Assembly: GCA_002388905.1 (NCBI GenBank)
Contig: DGNJ01000116.1
Location: forward strand, 34,020-43,671
Reading direction: 5' to 3'
DNA: 9,652 nt
Source: Cellvibrionales bacterium UBA4495
GTDB lineage: Bacteria; Pseudomonadota; Gammaproteobacteria; Pseudomonadales; Porticoccaceae
The notes below the pieces were generated by a model. It searched no databases, was not told the DNA's origin, and saw nothing but the letters and a program-made list of their open reading frames with translations. Both the position numbers and the translations under genes were made by a program. This document shows positions 1 through 9,652 of this stretch, in pieces. Every line of letters starts with the position of its first letter. The first letter of the stretch is position 1.

Positions 1-1105
1 TGCCTTCCGGGAAAGCCGGGTTGACTACACGGATCAGTACCACCATAACCCCGATGAGGGCGCCGAACCAAATTTTCCCGGTATTGGTCATCGAGGCCGA
101 CACCGGATCGGTGGCCATGAAAATCATGCCGAAAGCGTAGCCACCCAGCACCAGGTGCCAGTACCAGGGCATGGCAAACATGGCGTTCGAATCCGAGCCC
201 AGGACGTTAAAGAGCGTCGACAGGCCGATCATGCCCAGCATCACGCCCAGGATAATCCGCCAGGAAGCGATGCCCATGCCCACCATGAGGATGCCGCCGA
301 TGAGGATGGCAAGGGTGGATACCTCGCCGACGGAGCCCTGCATATTACCCAGGAAGGCATCGAGCCAGGAAAGCTGGCCCTGGACCGCCGCCATGCCCTC
401 GCTGGCGGCCACTGACAGGGGCGTGGCGCCGGTAAAGCCGTCCACGGCGGTCCAGACCGTATCGCCGGACATGGACGCCGGGTAGGCGAAGAACACGAAG
501 GCGCGACCGGTGAGTGCCGGATTGAGAAAATTCTTGCCGGTGCCGCCAAAGACCTCCTTGCCGATAACCACACCGAAACTGATACCCAGGGCCACCATCC
601 ACAGGGGCAGGTCCGGCGGGCAGGTCAGGGCGAAGAGGATGGAGGTAACGAAGAAGCCTTCGTTGATCTCGTGCCCCCGGACCACGGCAAAAATCACTTC
701 CCAGATACCGCCGACGATAAAGGTCACCGCGTATATGGGCAGGAAGTACACAGCGCCGTACCAGAAACAATCCCAGATGCTGTTGGGGTCGTAGCCGGCA
801 AACAACTCGATGAGGGAACCGTGCCAGCCCCCGGCGCCGCTGGCACCCATGGCTGCCAGGGCCATATTGGCCTGGTGGCCCAGGTTGTACATGCCGAAGA
901 ACATGGCCGGAAAGGCCGCCAGCCAGACAGTGATCATAACCCGCTTGAGGTCGATGCCGTCACGGATATGCGAGGCGTTGTGGGTCACGTCCGGCGGCGA
1001 ATAGAATATGGTGTCCACCGCCTCGTAGAGGGCATACCACTTCTCGAAACGGCCGCCCTTGTGGAAATGGGGTTCCAGTTTGTCCAGGATTTTTCTCAAC
1101 GCCAT
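1..1105 (-). CDS. nqrB: Na+-translocating NADH:quinone reductase subunit B (partial, C-terminus missing)
   Basis: NqrB is a polytopic inner-membrane subunit of the Na+-NQR complex. It carries one covalently bound FMN and takes part in Na+ translocation and quinone reduction. The ATG at 1105-1103 gives a protein starting [14 protein letters not shown], and 368 complete codons are present; family members have about 400-415 residues, so roughly 35-45 C-terminal residues lie beyond position 1. Repeated hydrophobic segments suit a membrane protein. The flavin-attachment motif reads [10 protein letters not shown], with the acceptor Thr at residue 228 (codon 424-422), equivalent to Thr236 in Vibrio cholerae. 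The NqrB/RnfD-type stretch [20 protein letters not shown] lies upstream of it. The gene starts 5 bp after the nqrA stop, and its ribosome-binding site (GAGGGTTGAGG) overlaps the nqrA end, so the two should be co-transcribed and translationally coupled. RnfD is the main alternative, but the adjacent nqrA settles it. Confidence 0.96.
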   Translation of the reverse strand, partial: MALRKILDKLEPHFHKGGRFEKWYALYEAVDTIFYSPPDVTHNASHIRDGIDLKRVMITVWLAAFPAMFFGMYNLGHQANMALAAMGASGAGGWHGSLIELFAGYDPNSIWDCFWYGAVYFLPIYAVTFIVGGIWEVIFAVVRGHEINEGFFVTSILFALTCPPDLPLWMVALGISFGVVIGKEVFGGTGKNFLNPALTGRAFVFFAYPASMSGDTVWTAVDGFTGATPLSVAASEGMAAVQGQLSWLDAFLGNMQGSVGEVSTLAILIGGILMVGMGIASWRIILGVMLGMIGLSTLFNVLGSDSNAMFAMPWYWHLVLGGYAFGMIFMATDPVSASMTNTGKIWFGALIGVMVVLIRVVNPAFPEG

Positions 1106-1110
1106 CGGCC

Positions 1111-2622
<1,512 letters not shown>

Positions 2623-2643
2623 TTAAACCACAAACCGCCTCCG

Positions 2644-2669
2644 GCCCGGCTGCCCCGCCACGGCCGGGC
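2644..2669 (-). terminator. Possible terminator after gap
   Basis: Read on the minus strand, GCCCGGC (2669-2663) pairs perfectly with GCCGGGC (2650-2644) around a 12-base loop, starting 13 bases after the gap stop codon. CTCC and GGAG outside the stem could extend it across a bulge. The following sequence, GGCGGTTTGTGGTTT, is only partly T-rich, so this is a weak intrinsic terminator at best. It sits between gap and the nqr promoter, where a terminator would be expected. Confidence 0.4.
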
Positions 2670-2682
2670 GCTCCGGGAGTCG

Positions 2683-4140
2683 TTAAACGGTTTTCGGATA
2701 CATGGCCCACTCGACACCGGCCATCTTCTCGAGCACCCGAACCACCTGGCAGCTGTAACCGAACTCGTTATCGTACCAGCAATAGAGCACGCAATTATTG
2801 CCGTTGACGATGGTGGCCTTGGCGTCGAAGACACAGGCGTGGCGATCGCCGACGAAGTCCGTGGAAACCGCTTCCTCGGAAATGGTGTAGCCGATCTGCT
2901 GTTGCAGGGGCGAATACAGGGCCACGCGGCGCATGTATTCATTGAGTTCCTCAACACTGGTTTCCCGTCCCAGTTGCAGGTTGAGGATCGCCATGGAGAC
3001 GTTGGGCGTGGGCACCCGGATGGCGTTGCCGGTGAGCCTGCCGGCCAGTTCGGGAATCGCCTTGGCCACGGCCTTGGCGGCACCGGTCTCGGTGAGCACC
3101 ATATTGAGGGCGGCGCTGCGGCCCCGGCGCGCACCCTTGTGGTAGTTGTCGATGAGATTCTGATCGTTGGTGTAGGCGTGGACGGTTTCCACGTGCCCTT
3201 TTTCGACGCCGTACTCGTCAAGCAGTGTGTGCAGAACCGGCACAATGGCATTGGTGGTACAGGAAGCGGCGGAAACCAGCTTCGCCTCGGGCTTGATGTC
3301 GCTGGTGTTGATGCCGAAAACGATATTGGGGATGCTGTCGCCCTTGGCCGGCGCGGTGAGCAGCACTTTGGAGACACCCCGGCACCGGAGGTGCTGGGAC
3401 AGGCTCTCTTCATCCCGCCAGATGCCGGTATTGTCCACCACCAGGGCGTTGTGGATACCATAGTGTGTATAGTCCACCTCGTCGGGGGAATCGGCGTAGA
3501 TCACCTGGATCTCATTGCCGTTGCAAATCAGCTTGTTTTCTTCCTCGATGACCCGGATGGTGCCCTTAAAGGGCCCGTGCACCGAATCCCGGCGCAACAG
3601 GCTGGCCCGCTTTTCCAGATCGTTGGCATTGCGGCTCTTGCGCACCACGATGGCCCGCGGACGCAGGACATCGCCGCCGCCCGCCTTTTCAATCAGCAGC
3701 CGGGCCACCAGCCGGCCTATGCGGCCGAAACCGTACAGCACCACGTCCTGGGGCTGGGGCAAAGGCTTGCGGGTACTGCCAATGTCGTCTCCCACCGCAT
3801 CCTTGAGAAACTCTTCCAGGGACCGGCCCTGGTTTTTCTCCTGGTACATGACGGTCAACTTGCCCACGTCGATATGGGCGGGGCCCAGATCCATTTCCGA
3901 CAGCGCCTTGACCAGAGGGTAGGTCTCGTACTCCGACAGCTCGTTCTTCTCGACCTGGCGAACGAAACGGTGCGCCTTCATGATATCGGTGACCGCTCGG
4001 TTGACCATGTTCCGGCCATACATGTACAGGGAGACATTATTTTCCCGGTAAAGCTTGCCTATGAGGGGAATCATGCCCTCTGCAAGCGCCTCGCGCTCCT
4101 TCCAGTCCTTAAAAAAATCGGCGGGTTGGGGTCGTTTCAC
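2683..4140 (-). CDS. gap: Glyceraldehyde-3-phosphate dehydrogenase, long form with N-terminal extension
   Basis: This enzyme oxidises glyceraldehyde-3-phosphate and phosphorylates it to 1,3-bisphosphoglycerate using NAD(P)+, in glycolysis or, reversed, gluconeogenesis. The product has 485 residues, against about 335 for classical GapA. The extra length is a mostly helical-looking N-terminal extension of about 130 residues. The dinucleotide-binding motif YGFGRIGR is at 136-143. The catalytic block SAASCTTN is at 290-297, with nucleophile Cys294 and partner His321 in HAYTNDQN. The C-terminal WYDNEFGYS is at 455-463. The phosphate-site block TAPAKGD is at 262-268. After the second strand the sequence is AIVVRKSRN, so the acidic residue that normally fixes NAD specificity is not obvious. 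The start is GTG at 4140-4138, with AAAGG nine bases upstream. Long GAPDHs of this type lie next to mfd in pseudomonads, as I recall. Promoter and possible terminator flank it, so it is probably a single-gene unit. Confidence 0.95.
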   Translation of the reverse strand: MKRPQPADFFKDWKEREALAEGMIPLIGKLYRENNVSLYMYGRNMVNRAVTDIMKAHRFVRQVEKNELSEYETYPLVKALSEMDLGPAHIDVGKLTVMYQEKNQGRSLEEFLKDAVGDDIGSTRKPLPQPQDVVLYGFGRIGRLVARLLIEKAGGGDVLRPRAIVVRKSRNANDLEKRASLLRRDSVHGPFKGTIRVIEEENKLICNGNEIQVIYADSPDEVDYTHYGIHNALVVDNTGIWRDEESLSQHLRCRGVSKVLLTAPAKGDSIPNIVFGINTSDIKPEAKLVSAASCTTNAIVPVLHTLLDEYGVEKGHVETVHAYTNDQNLIDNYHKGARRGRSAALNMVLTETGAAKAVAKAIPELAGRLTGNAIRVPTPNVSMAILNLQLGRETSVEELNEYMRRVALYSPLQQQIGYTISEEAVSTDFVGDRHACVFDAKATIVNGNNCVLYCWYDNEFGYSCQVVRVLEKMAGVEWAMYPKTV

Positions 4141-4186
4141 GTGCAGGTACCTTTGGTTCAGATTTGGAGGGTTCCAGGGGGTGGGT

Positions 4187-4215
4187 ATTATCTTGATTCA
4201 CCCCGGCCGGTGCAA
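4187..4215 (-). promoter_or_regulatory. Probable promoter for gap
   Basis: On the minus strand GATAAT (4192-4187, five of six matches to TATAAT) is 17 bases downstream of TTGCAC (4215-4210), which keeps the TTG of the -35 consensus. Transcription would begin near 4180, about 40 bases before the GTG start of gap. The site lies between the hairpin that follows the lipoprotein gene and the gap start, so gap can be transcribed on its own. Confidence 0.5.
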
Positions 4216-4225
4216 GGACGGCGGG

Positions 4226-4248
4226 CCCGACGGGATGTGACCGTCGGG
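4226..4248 (-). terminator. Hairpin at the end of the lipoprotein gene
   Basis: CCCGACGG (4226-4233) and CCGTCGGG (4241-4248) form a perfect 8-bp GC-rich inverted repeat with a 7-base loop. On the minus strand it begins only two bases after the lipoprotein stop codon. There is no T-run on that side, so it may be a transcript 3'-end stabiliser or Rho-associated structure rather than a classical intrinsic terminator. On the plus strand it is followed by just TTT. Confidence 0.45.
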
Positions 4249-4250
4249 TT

Positions 4251-4937
4251 TCAGAGAGGAAGGAAAGCGTAAGAGGCCAGGTTGATGGCCACCTTGTTGA
4301 TGACCCGGTCGCGTTTGCGGGCCACCACATCGGACATGAAGTCCTGGATGGCCACCAGCTCGCCGAACAGGCGTTCGTAGCTGAGGTTCCGGGGTTCGTC
4401 GCCGCGACTGTTGGTGAGCAGGAAAAGCTGCTGGCTGCTGTCGCGCTTATGGGTCAGGCGCCAGGCGACGATTTCCAGGTTGCGGGCGCTGTTATAGAGT
4501 TTCTGGCTGTCGAGGGCGTCGAACATAAAAAACTCGGCCTGATAGCCATAGGCCCAGCGAATCATGTCCGTAAGTCCCGCCATAAGCGCGAAAACCCGGT
4601 CGCCGCCAAAATCCTCGGAAAATGCCAGTTCCATGGCCTCGGTGCCGGACTTGCCCCCCAGAGCAGCGAACTCCAGGCGTCCTTCCCGGCCGAAGAGCTG
4701 CTGGATGCGCTCGTCGCGGGAGGCGCCGGGCCATTTGGCCAGTTCCCGGGGGTTGCGTTTATACAGCTTTTCGGCGAGTTCCCGCAGAAGCGCGTCGCTG
4801 CGCCGGTAACCGGCATCACTGACGAAGTCGATATCACTCTTGGCGAGATTCTTGATATGGAATCCCTGCTGGCCGCTGCAAGCCGGCAGAACGAGAAGCA
4901 TGGCCAAAACGGCTGTCGCCGCGAGTGCGTGGCGCAT
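4251..4937 (-). CDS. Putative outer-membrane lipoprotein of unknown function
   Basis: I do not recognise this family. The chosen start (ATG 4937-4935) gives 228 residues and has GGGG six bases upstream. A second in-frame ATG at 4949 adds four residues (MGIR), has a weaker ribosome-binding site, and overlaps the proposed mfd -35 box. Residues 4-19 are a hydrophobic signal segment ending in LPAC, a lipobox with acylation at Cys20. Ser21 at the +2 position is not the Asp that retains lipoproteins in the inner membrane, so outer-membrane sorting is inferred. The mature part is soluble and charged, with a stretch rich in Lys/Arg (KLYKRNPRELAKWPG) and a moderately hydrophobic middle around DRVFALMAGLTDMIRWAYGY. 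It ends in a hydrophobic tail (LASYAFLPL). No enzyme motif is visible. It is divergent from mfd and upstream of gap on the same strand, but a hairpin and the gap promoter separate them. Confidence 0.8.
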   Translation of the reverse strand: MRHALAATAVLAMLLVLPACSGQQGFHIKNLAKSDIDFVSDAGYRRSDALLRELAEKLYKRNPRELAKWPGASRDERIQQLFGREGRLEFAALGGKSGTEAMELAFSEDFGGDRVFALMAGLTDMIRWAYGYQAEFFMFDALDSQKLYNSARNLEIVAWRLTHKRDSSQQLFLLTNSRGDEPRNLSYERLFGELVAIQDFMSDVVARKRDRVINKVAINLASYAFLPL

Positions 4938-4947
4938 TCTGATCCCC

Positions 4948-4976
4948 ATGACGTCGTCCACCACGCCCGCTACAAT
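4948..4976 (+). promoter_or_regulatory. Sigma-70 type promoter for mfd
   Basis: ATGACG (4948-4953, four of six matches to TTGACA) is followed after exactly 17 bases by TACAAT (4971-4976, five of six matches to TATAAT). The predicted start near 4983 leaves a leader of only about 19 bases. The element sits in the short divergent region and reaches the lipoprotein start. On the other strand ATTGTA overlaps the same -10 site, so the divergent promoters may overlap; the lipoprotein promoter itself is not clear. Confidence 0.5.
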
Positions 4977-5001
4977 AGCACACTTTTTTGGTCCCAGACC
5001 C

Positions 5002-8000
5002 ATGCCCGAAGCCGTACTGACAACCCCCCCGGCGAACCCCCCCGGCGACCGCCGCACCTGGAGCGGCCTGGCCGGCGCCGCCCAGTCCCTGGCCGTAACC
5101 GGCGCCGCGACCGGCGCTCCCGGCCTGTGCCTGGTGATCGCCGACTCCGCCAAGACCGCCGCGCAATTGGAGAACGAGATACGCTTTTTCGTCGCCGACG
5201 ACGATCTGCCGGTCATGCACCTGCCCGACTGGGAGACCCTGCCCTACGACGTCTTCTCGCCCCACCAGGATATCGTCTCCGACCGCCTGTACAGTCTTTA
5301 CCGACTGCCGCTGATGACAAGGGGCATCCTTGTGGTGCCGGTCACCACCCTGATGCAGCGGCTGCCACCGGCAGACTACATCGCCGGCAACAGCTTCGTG
5401 CACCGGGTCGGCGACAGGCTGGATCTGGACAACCTGCGCCGCCAGTTGGAAAACAGCGGCTACCGGGCCGTGGATACCGTTTACGAACACGGTGAATTCG
5501 CCATCCGGGGCAATCTGGTGGATATTTATCCCATGGGCAGCACCCTGCCCTTTCGCATCGACCTGTTCGACGACGAGATCGACTCTCTGCGAACATTCGA
5601 TCCGGAAACCCAGTTGACCCTGGACCGGCGCGAGGAAATCAGCTTCCTGCCCGCCCGGGAATTCCCGCTGGACAAGGACGGGATCAAGCGATTCCTGGAC
5701 AGCTGGCACGACCACTTCGATGCCGATCCCCGCCAGTGCCCGGTTTACCGGGACATCAAAAACGGGATCGCCCCCCAGGGCATCGAATACTATCTGCCGC
5801 TGTTTTTCGACGCCACGGCGACCCTGTTCGACTACCTGCCCGACGATACCCTGGTGTTCACCACCGGCGACCCCGCCCCGGCCGCGGAACAATTCTGGAA
5901 AGAGGTGGTGGAGCGTTTCGAGGAGTACGGGGTCGACCCCCGCCGCCCGCTACTGCCGCCCCGGGAAGTATTTATAACCGCCGGCGAACTCTTCGGCGGC
6001 ATTAACCGGTATCCACGTACCGACCTGGTGGAAGAGCGCCTCGACGAACGCCCCGGTGTCACGGCTTTTCCGGCAAGGCCGCCGGATGACGTTGCCGTGG
6101 ACAACCGGTCCGCGAAGCCCTTTTCCCGCCTGCAAAACCTGTTGTCGGACGGGTCCCACCGGACACTGTTCTGTGCTGAATCCAGCGGGCGTCACGAGGC
6201 CCTGCTCGAGCTCCTGGGCCGGGCCGGCATTCATGCGGACGAGGTCGCTTCCTGGCAGGAATTCGCCAGAGGAAAGAGTGCCACCGCCATCACCACCTTC
6301 CCCCTGGAACGAGGCCTGGTCATAGACCAACCCCCGCTGCGGGTCATCACCGAAGCCCAGCTCTTCGGCCAGCGGGTCATGCAGCGCCGGCGCCGGGGCA
6401 AAGGCAAAGACAATGCCGACCTGGCCATCCGCAATCTTACCGAACTCAAGCCCGGTGCGCCGGTGGTCCACATCGATCACGGTGTGGGACGCTACCAGGG
6501 CCTGCAAAGCCTGGCCCTGGATGGTGAGCCCCAGGAATTCCTGACCCTGAGCTATGCCGAAGGAGCCAAACTCTACGTGCCCGTGGCCAGCCTGCACCTG
6601 ATCAGCCGCTACAGCGGCGGCGACGAGGCCCTGGCACCCCTGCACCGGCTGGGCAACGAACAGTGGGAGAAGGAAAAGAAAAAGGCCACGGAACAGATAA
6701 GGGACACCGCCGCCGAGTTGCTCGATATCTATGCCCGCCGCGCCGCCCGCCGCGGATTTGCCTGCAATGACCCCGGTGACGACTACGAGCGCTTCAGCGC
6801 CGAATTTCCCTTCGAGGAAACCCCGGACCAGATGGATGCCATCGAGGCGGTCTACCGGGACATGCTCGCCGAACAGCCCATGGACCGGCTGGTCTGCGGC
6901 GACGTGGGTTTCGGCAAGACCGAGGTGGCCATGCGCGCCGCCTTCCTGGCGGTTGCCAGCGGCAAGCAGGTGATGATGCTGGTACCCACCACCCTGCTCG
7001 CCCAACAGCATTTCGACAATTTCAGGGACCGTTTCGCCAACTGGCCGGTAACCATCGACGTGATCTCACGGTTTCGCTCGGCCAGGGAGCAGGCGCAACT
7101 CATCGACAGCGTCGAGGCGGGCAAGGTGGATATCCTCATCGGCACCCATAAGCTGCTCCACAATCCCATCCATTTCGAGGATCTGGGCCTGCTGATCATT
7201 GACGAGGAACACCGCTTCGGCGTTCAGCAGAAAGAAAAAATCAAGGCGCTGCGCAGCGAAGTGGACATCCTGACACTCACCGCAACACCCATTCCCCGAA
7301 CCCTGAACATGGCCATGGGCGGCATTCGCGACCTGTCCATCATCTCCACGCCGCCGGCGCGGCGATTGTCGGTGAAGACCTTTATCCGGCAGCGGGAGAA
7401 CCGGGTGGTCCGCGAGGCAATTCTCCGGGAGGTGCTCCGCGGCGGCCAGGTCTATTTCCTCCACAACCAGGTCAAGACCATCGACAAGGCCGCCCGGGAA
7501 CTGGCGGAACTGGTGCCCGAAGCGCGCATCGGCACCGCCCACGGCCAGATGCGGGAGCGCGAACTGGAAAGGGTGATGTCGGATTTCTACCACCAGCGCT
7601 TCAATATCCTGGTATGCACCACCATCATCGAGACGGGCATCGATATCCCCAGCGCAAATACCATCATCATCGAGCGGGCCGACCGCTTTGGCCTGGCCCA
7701 GTTGCACCAGCTCCGGGGGCGTGTGGGGCGATCCCATCACCAGGCCTACGCCTACCTGCTGACGCCCGAACCCCGGTCGATGACCGCCGACGCCCTCAAG
7801 CGCCTGGAGGCCCTGGCGGAAGCGGACCATCTGGGGTCGGGATTCGTGCTCGCCTCCAACGACCTGGAGATCAGGGGCGCCGGGGAACTCTTGGGCGAAG
7901 ACCAGAGCGGTCATATCCACAGTATCGGGTACTCCCTGTATATGTCGTTGCTGGACAACGCGGTCAAAGCCATCCAGCAGGGCAAGATCCCCGATATCGA

Positions 8001-8469
8001 CGCTTCCATCAGGGAAGGGACCGAGGTGGCTCTCAACATTCCGGCCCTGATTCCCGAGGATTACCTGCCGGACGTCAACACCCGGCTGATTTTCTACAAG
8101 CGCCTTGCCAACACCCGCACCGATGACGAACTGCGGGAACTACAGGTGGAAATGATCGACCGTTTCGGCCTGCTGCCCCAGCCGCTTAAAAACCTGATAC
8201 GCACCACCCGGCTTCGTCAGCGGGCGGAAGGCCTGGGGATACGCCGCATCGAGGCCGGTCCATCCGGGGGCAAGCTGGAATTTACCGGCGACACCCCGGT
8301 GGATCCATTAACCATTGTCAGGCTGGTCCAGCAGGACCCGGAACGCTACCAACTGAGCGGCGCCACGGAACTTAAGTTGCGGGCCGAGATGGAAACCGTG
8401 GACAAGCGGCTGGAAACCATCGACGCTTTGCTGGACACTCTGACCCCGGGAACCGAAGAGGGCCGCTAA
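5002..8469 (+). CDS. mfd: Transcription-repair coupling factor Mfd
   Basis: Mfd is an ATP-driven DNA translocase. It pushes RNA polymerase stalled at lesions off the template and recruits UvrA for nucleotide excision repair. The product has 1155 residues (E. coli Mfd 1148). An N-terminal UvrB-like module carries DWETLPYD and FSPHQDI. The RNA-polymerase-interacting domain starts near 485 with PVVHIDHGVGRY and runs through YVPVASLHLISRYSGG. The translocase core has Walker A GDVGFGKT (633-640, Lys639), DEEH (734-737), TATPIPRTLNMAM, TTIIETGIDIP and RGRVGRS (905-911). The C-terminal TRCF domain includes DVNTRLIFYKRLA. ATG 5002 gives an N-terminus (MPEAVLTTPP) like that of E. coli Mfd in length; in-frame ATGs further upstream fall inside the divergent lipoprotein gene and before the promoter. 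No clear Shine-Dalgarno precedes it. csiV follows after 3 bp, implying an operon. All key residues are intact. Confidence 0.98.
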   Translation: MPEAVLTTPPANPPGDRRTWSGLAGAAQSLAVTGAATGAPGLCLVIADSAKTAAQLENEIRFFVADDDLPVMHLPDWETLPYDVFSPHQDIVSDRLYSLYRLPLMTRGILVVPVTTLMQRLPPADYIAGNSFVHRVGDRLDLDNLRRQLENSGYRAVDTVYEHGEFAIRGNLVDIYPMGSTLPFRIDLFDDEIDSLRTFDPETQLTLDRREEISFLPAREFPLDKDGIKRFLDSWHDHFDADPRQCPVYRDIKNGIAPQGIEYYLPLFFDATATLFDYLPDDTLVFTTGDPAPAAEQFWKEVVERFEEYGVDPRRPLLPPREVFITAGELFGGINRYPRTDLVEERLDERPGVTAFPARPPDDVAVDNRSAKPFSRLQNLLSDGSHRTLFCAESSGRHEALLELLGRAGIHADEVASWQEFARGKSATAITTFPLERGLVIDQPPLRVITEAQLFGQRVMQRRRRGKGKDNADLAIRNLTELKPGAPVVHIDHGVGRYQGLQSLALDGEPQEFLTLSYAEGAKLYVPVASLHLISRYSGGDEALAPLHRLGNEQWEKEKKKATEQIRDTAAELLDIYARRAARRGFACNDPGDDYERFSAEFPFEETPDQMDAIEAVYRDMLAEQPMDRLVCGDVGFGKTEVAMRAAFLAVASGKQVMMLVPTTLLAQQHFDNFRDRFANWPVTIDVISRFRSAREQAQLIDSVEAGKVDILIGTHKLLHNPIHFEDLGLLIIDEEHRFGVQQKEKIKALRSEVDILTLTATPIPRTLNMAMGGIRDLSIISTPPARRLSVKTFIRQRENRVVREAILREVLRGGQVYFLHNQVKTIDKAARELAELVPEARIGTAHGQMRERELERVMSDFYHQRFNILVCTTIIETGIDIPSANTIIIERADRFGLAQLHQLRGRVGRSHHQAYAYLLTPEPRSMTADALKRLEALAEADHLGSGFVLASNDLEIRGAGELLGEDQSGHIHSIGYSLYMSLLDNAVKAIQQGKIPDIDASIREGTEVALNIPALIPEDYLPDVNTRLIFYKRLANTRTDDELRELQVEMIDRFGLLPQPLKNLIRTTRLRQRAEGLGIRRIEAGPSGGKLEFTGDTPVDPLTIVRLVQQDPERYQLSGATELKLRAEMETVDKRLETIDALLDTLTPGTEEGR
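5022..5047 (+). repeat. Perfect 13-bp tandem duplication at the 5' end of mfd
   Basis: AACCCCCCCGGCG occurs twice head to tail (5022-5034 and 5035-5047). Each unit contains a run of seven C. It lies in mfd codons 7-16 (encoding T-T-P-P-A-N-P-P-G-D), in the poorly conserved tip before the UvrB-like module. The unit length is not a multiple of three, so gain or loss of one unit, or of one C, would shift the mfd frame. Confidence 0.95.
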
Positions 8470-8472
8470 ACC

Positions 8473-9652
<1,180 letters not shown>

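Noticed and set aside
4111..4117. A7 tract (T7 on the gap strand) as a possible slippery frameshift site
   Set aside because: It encodes Phe-Phe near the GAPDH N-terminus in an otherwise open frame, and no stimulatory structure or meaningful alternative product is visible.
4138..4143. CACGTG palindrome at the gap start codon
   Set aside because: A single six-base palindrome is expected by chance in GC-rich DNA and there is no second copy nearby to suggest an operator.
2839..4272. Plus-strand open frame of 477 codons opposite gap
   Set aside because: It is antisense to a clear GAPDH. GC-rich third positions remove stops on the opposite strand; the translation is low-complexity in H, G and V and matches no family I know.
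4840..5001. Upstream extension of the mfd reading frame to an ATG at 4840
   Set aside because: The added 54 codons overlap the signal peptide and N-terminus of the divergent lipoprotein, precede the likely promoter, and have no counterpart in Mfd proteins.
5950..7011. Minus-strand open frame of 353 codons inside mfd
   Set aside because: It is a shadow of mfd, which has intact motifs throughout this stretch. The same reasoning removes the 352-codon frame at 4834-5892 and the 284-codon frame at 7066-7920.

Overview
The window is ordinary chromosomal DNA from a GC-rich Gammaproteobacterium. Mfd, NqrA and NqrB read like those of enterobacteria, vibrios and pseudomonads. The gene neighbourhood (a long GAPDH beside mfd, then a CsiV-family gene, then a convergent thioinosine phosphorylase, with nqr genes close by) resembles the pseudomonad arrangement as I remember it. 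A Na+-translocating NADH:quinone reductase suggests a marine, halophilic or alkaliphilic relative, but that is inference. There are no tRNAs, rRNAs, CRISPR arrays, insertion sequences or phage genes.

Layout: on the minus strand, reading from about 4.95 kb down to 1, lie a putative outer-membrane lipoprotein of unknown function (4251-4937), a 485-residue class I glyceraldehyde-3-phosphate dehydrogenase (2683-4140), nqrA (1111-2457) and nqrB (cut by the left edge). Each gap between these transcription units holds plausible control sites. There is a hairpin just after the lipoprotein gene, a promoter for gap, a hairpin after gap, and a promoter with an exact TATAAT box followed by a leader of about 110 bases for nqr. 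On the plus strand, mfd (5002-8469) starts divergently from the lipoprotein gene and is followed after 3 bp by a csiV-like gene (8473-9417). A minus-strand S-methyl-5'-thioinosine phosphorylase gene, cut by the right edge, converges on csiV and overlaps its end by 16 bp.

Functions: nqrAB belongs to the respiratory sodium pump. gap is central carbon metabolism. Mfd clears stalled RNA polymerase and recruits nucleotide excision repair. CsiV is an envelope protein linked in Vibrio to activation of a peptidoglycan synthase. The phosphorylase belongs to methylthioadenosine salvage. The genes share a conserved neighbourhood rather than one pathway.

I did not find an undescribed system. The points most worth a second look are a perfect 13-bp tandem repeat with twin C7 tracts at the start of mfd, the unassigned lipoprotein, the N-terminal extension and altered coenzyme pocket of the GAPDH, and the nqr leader.
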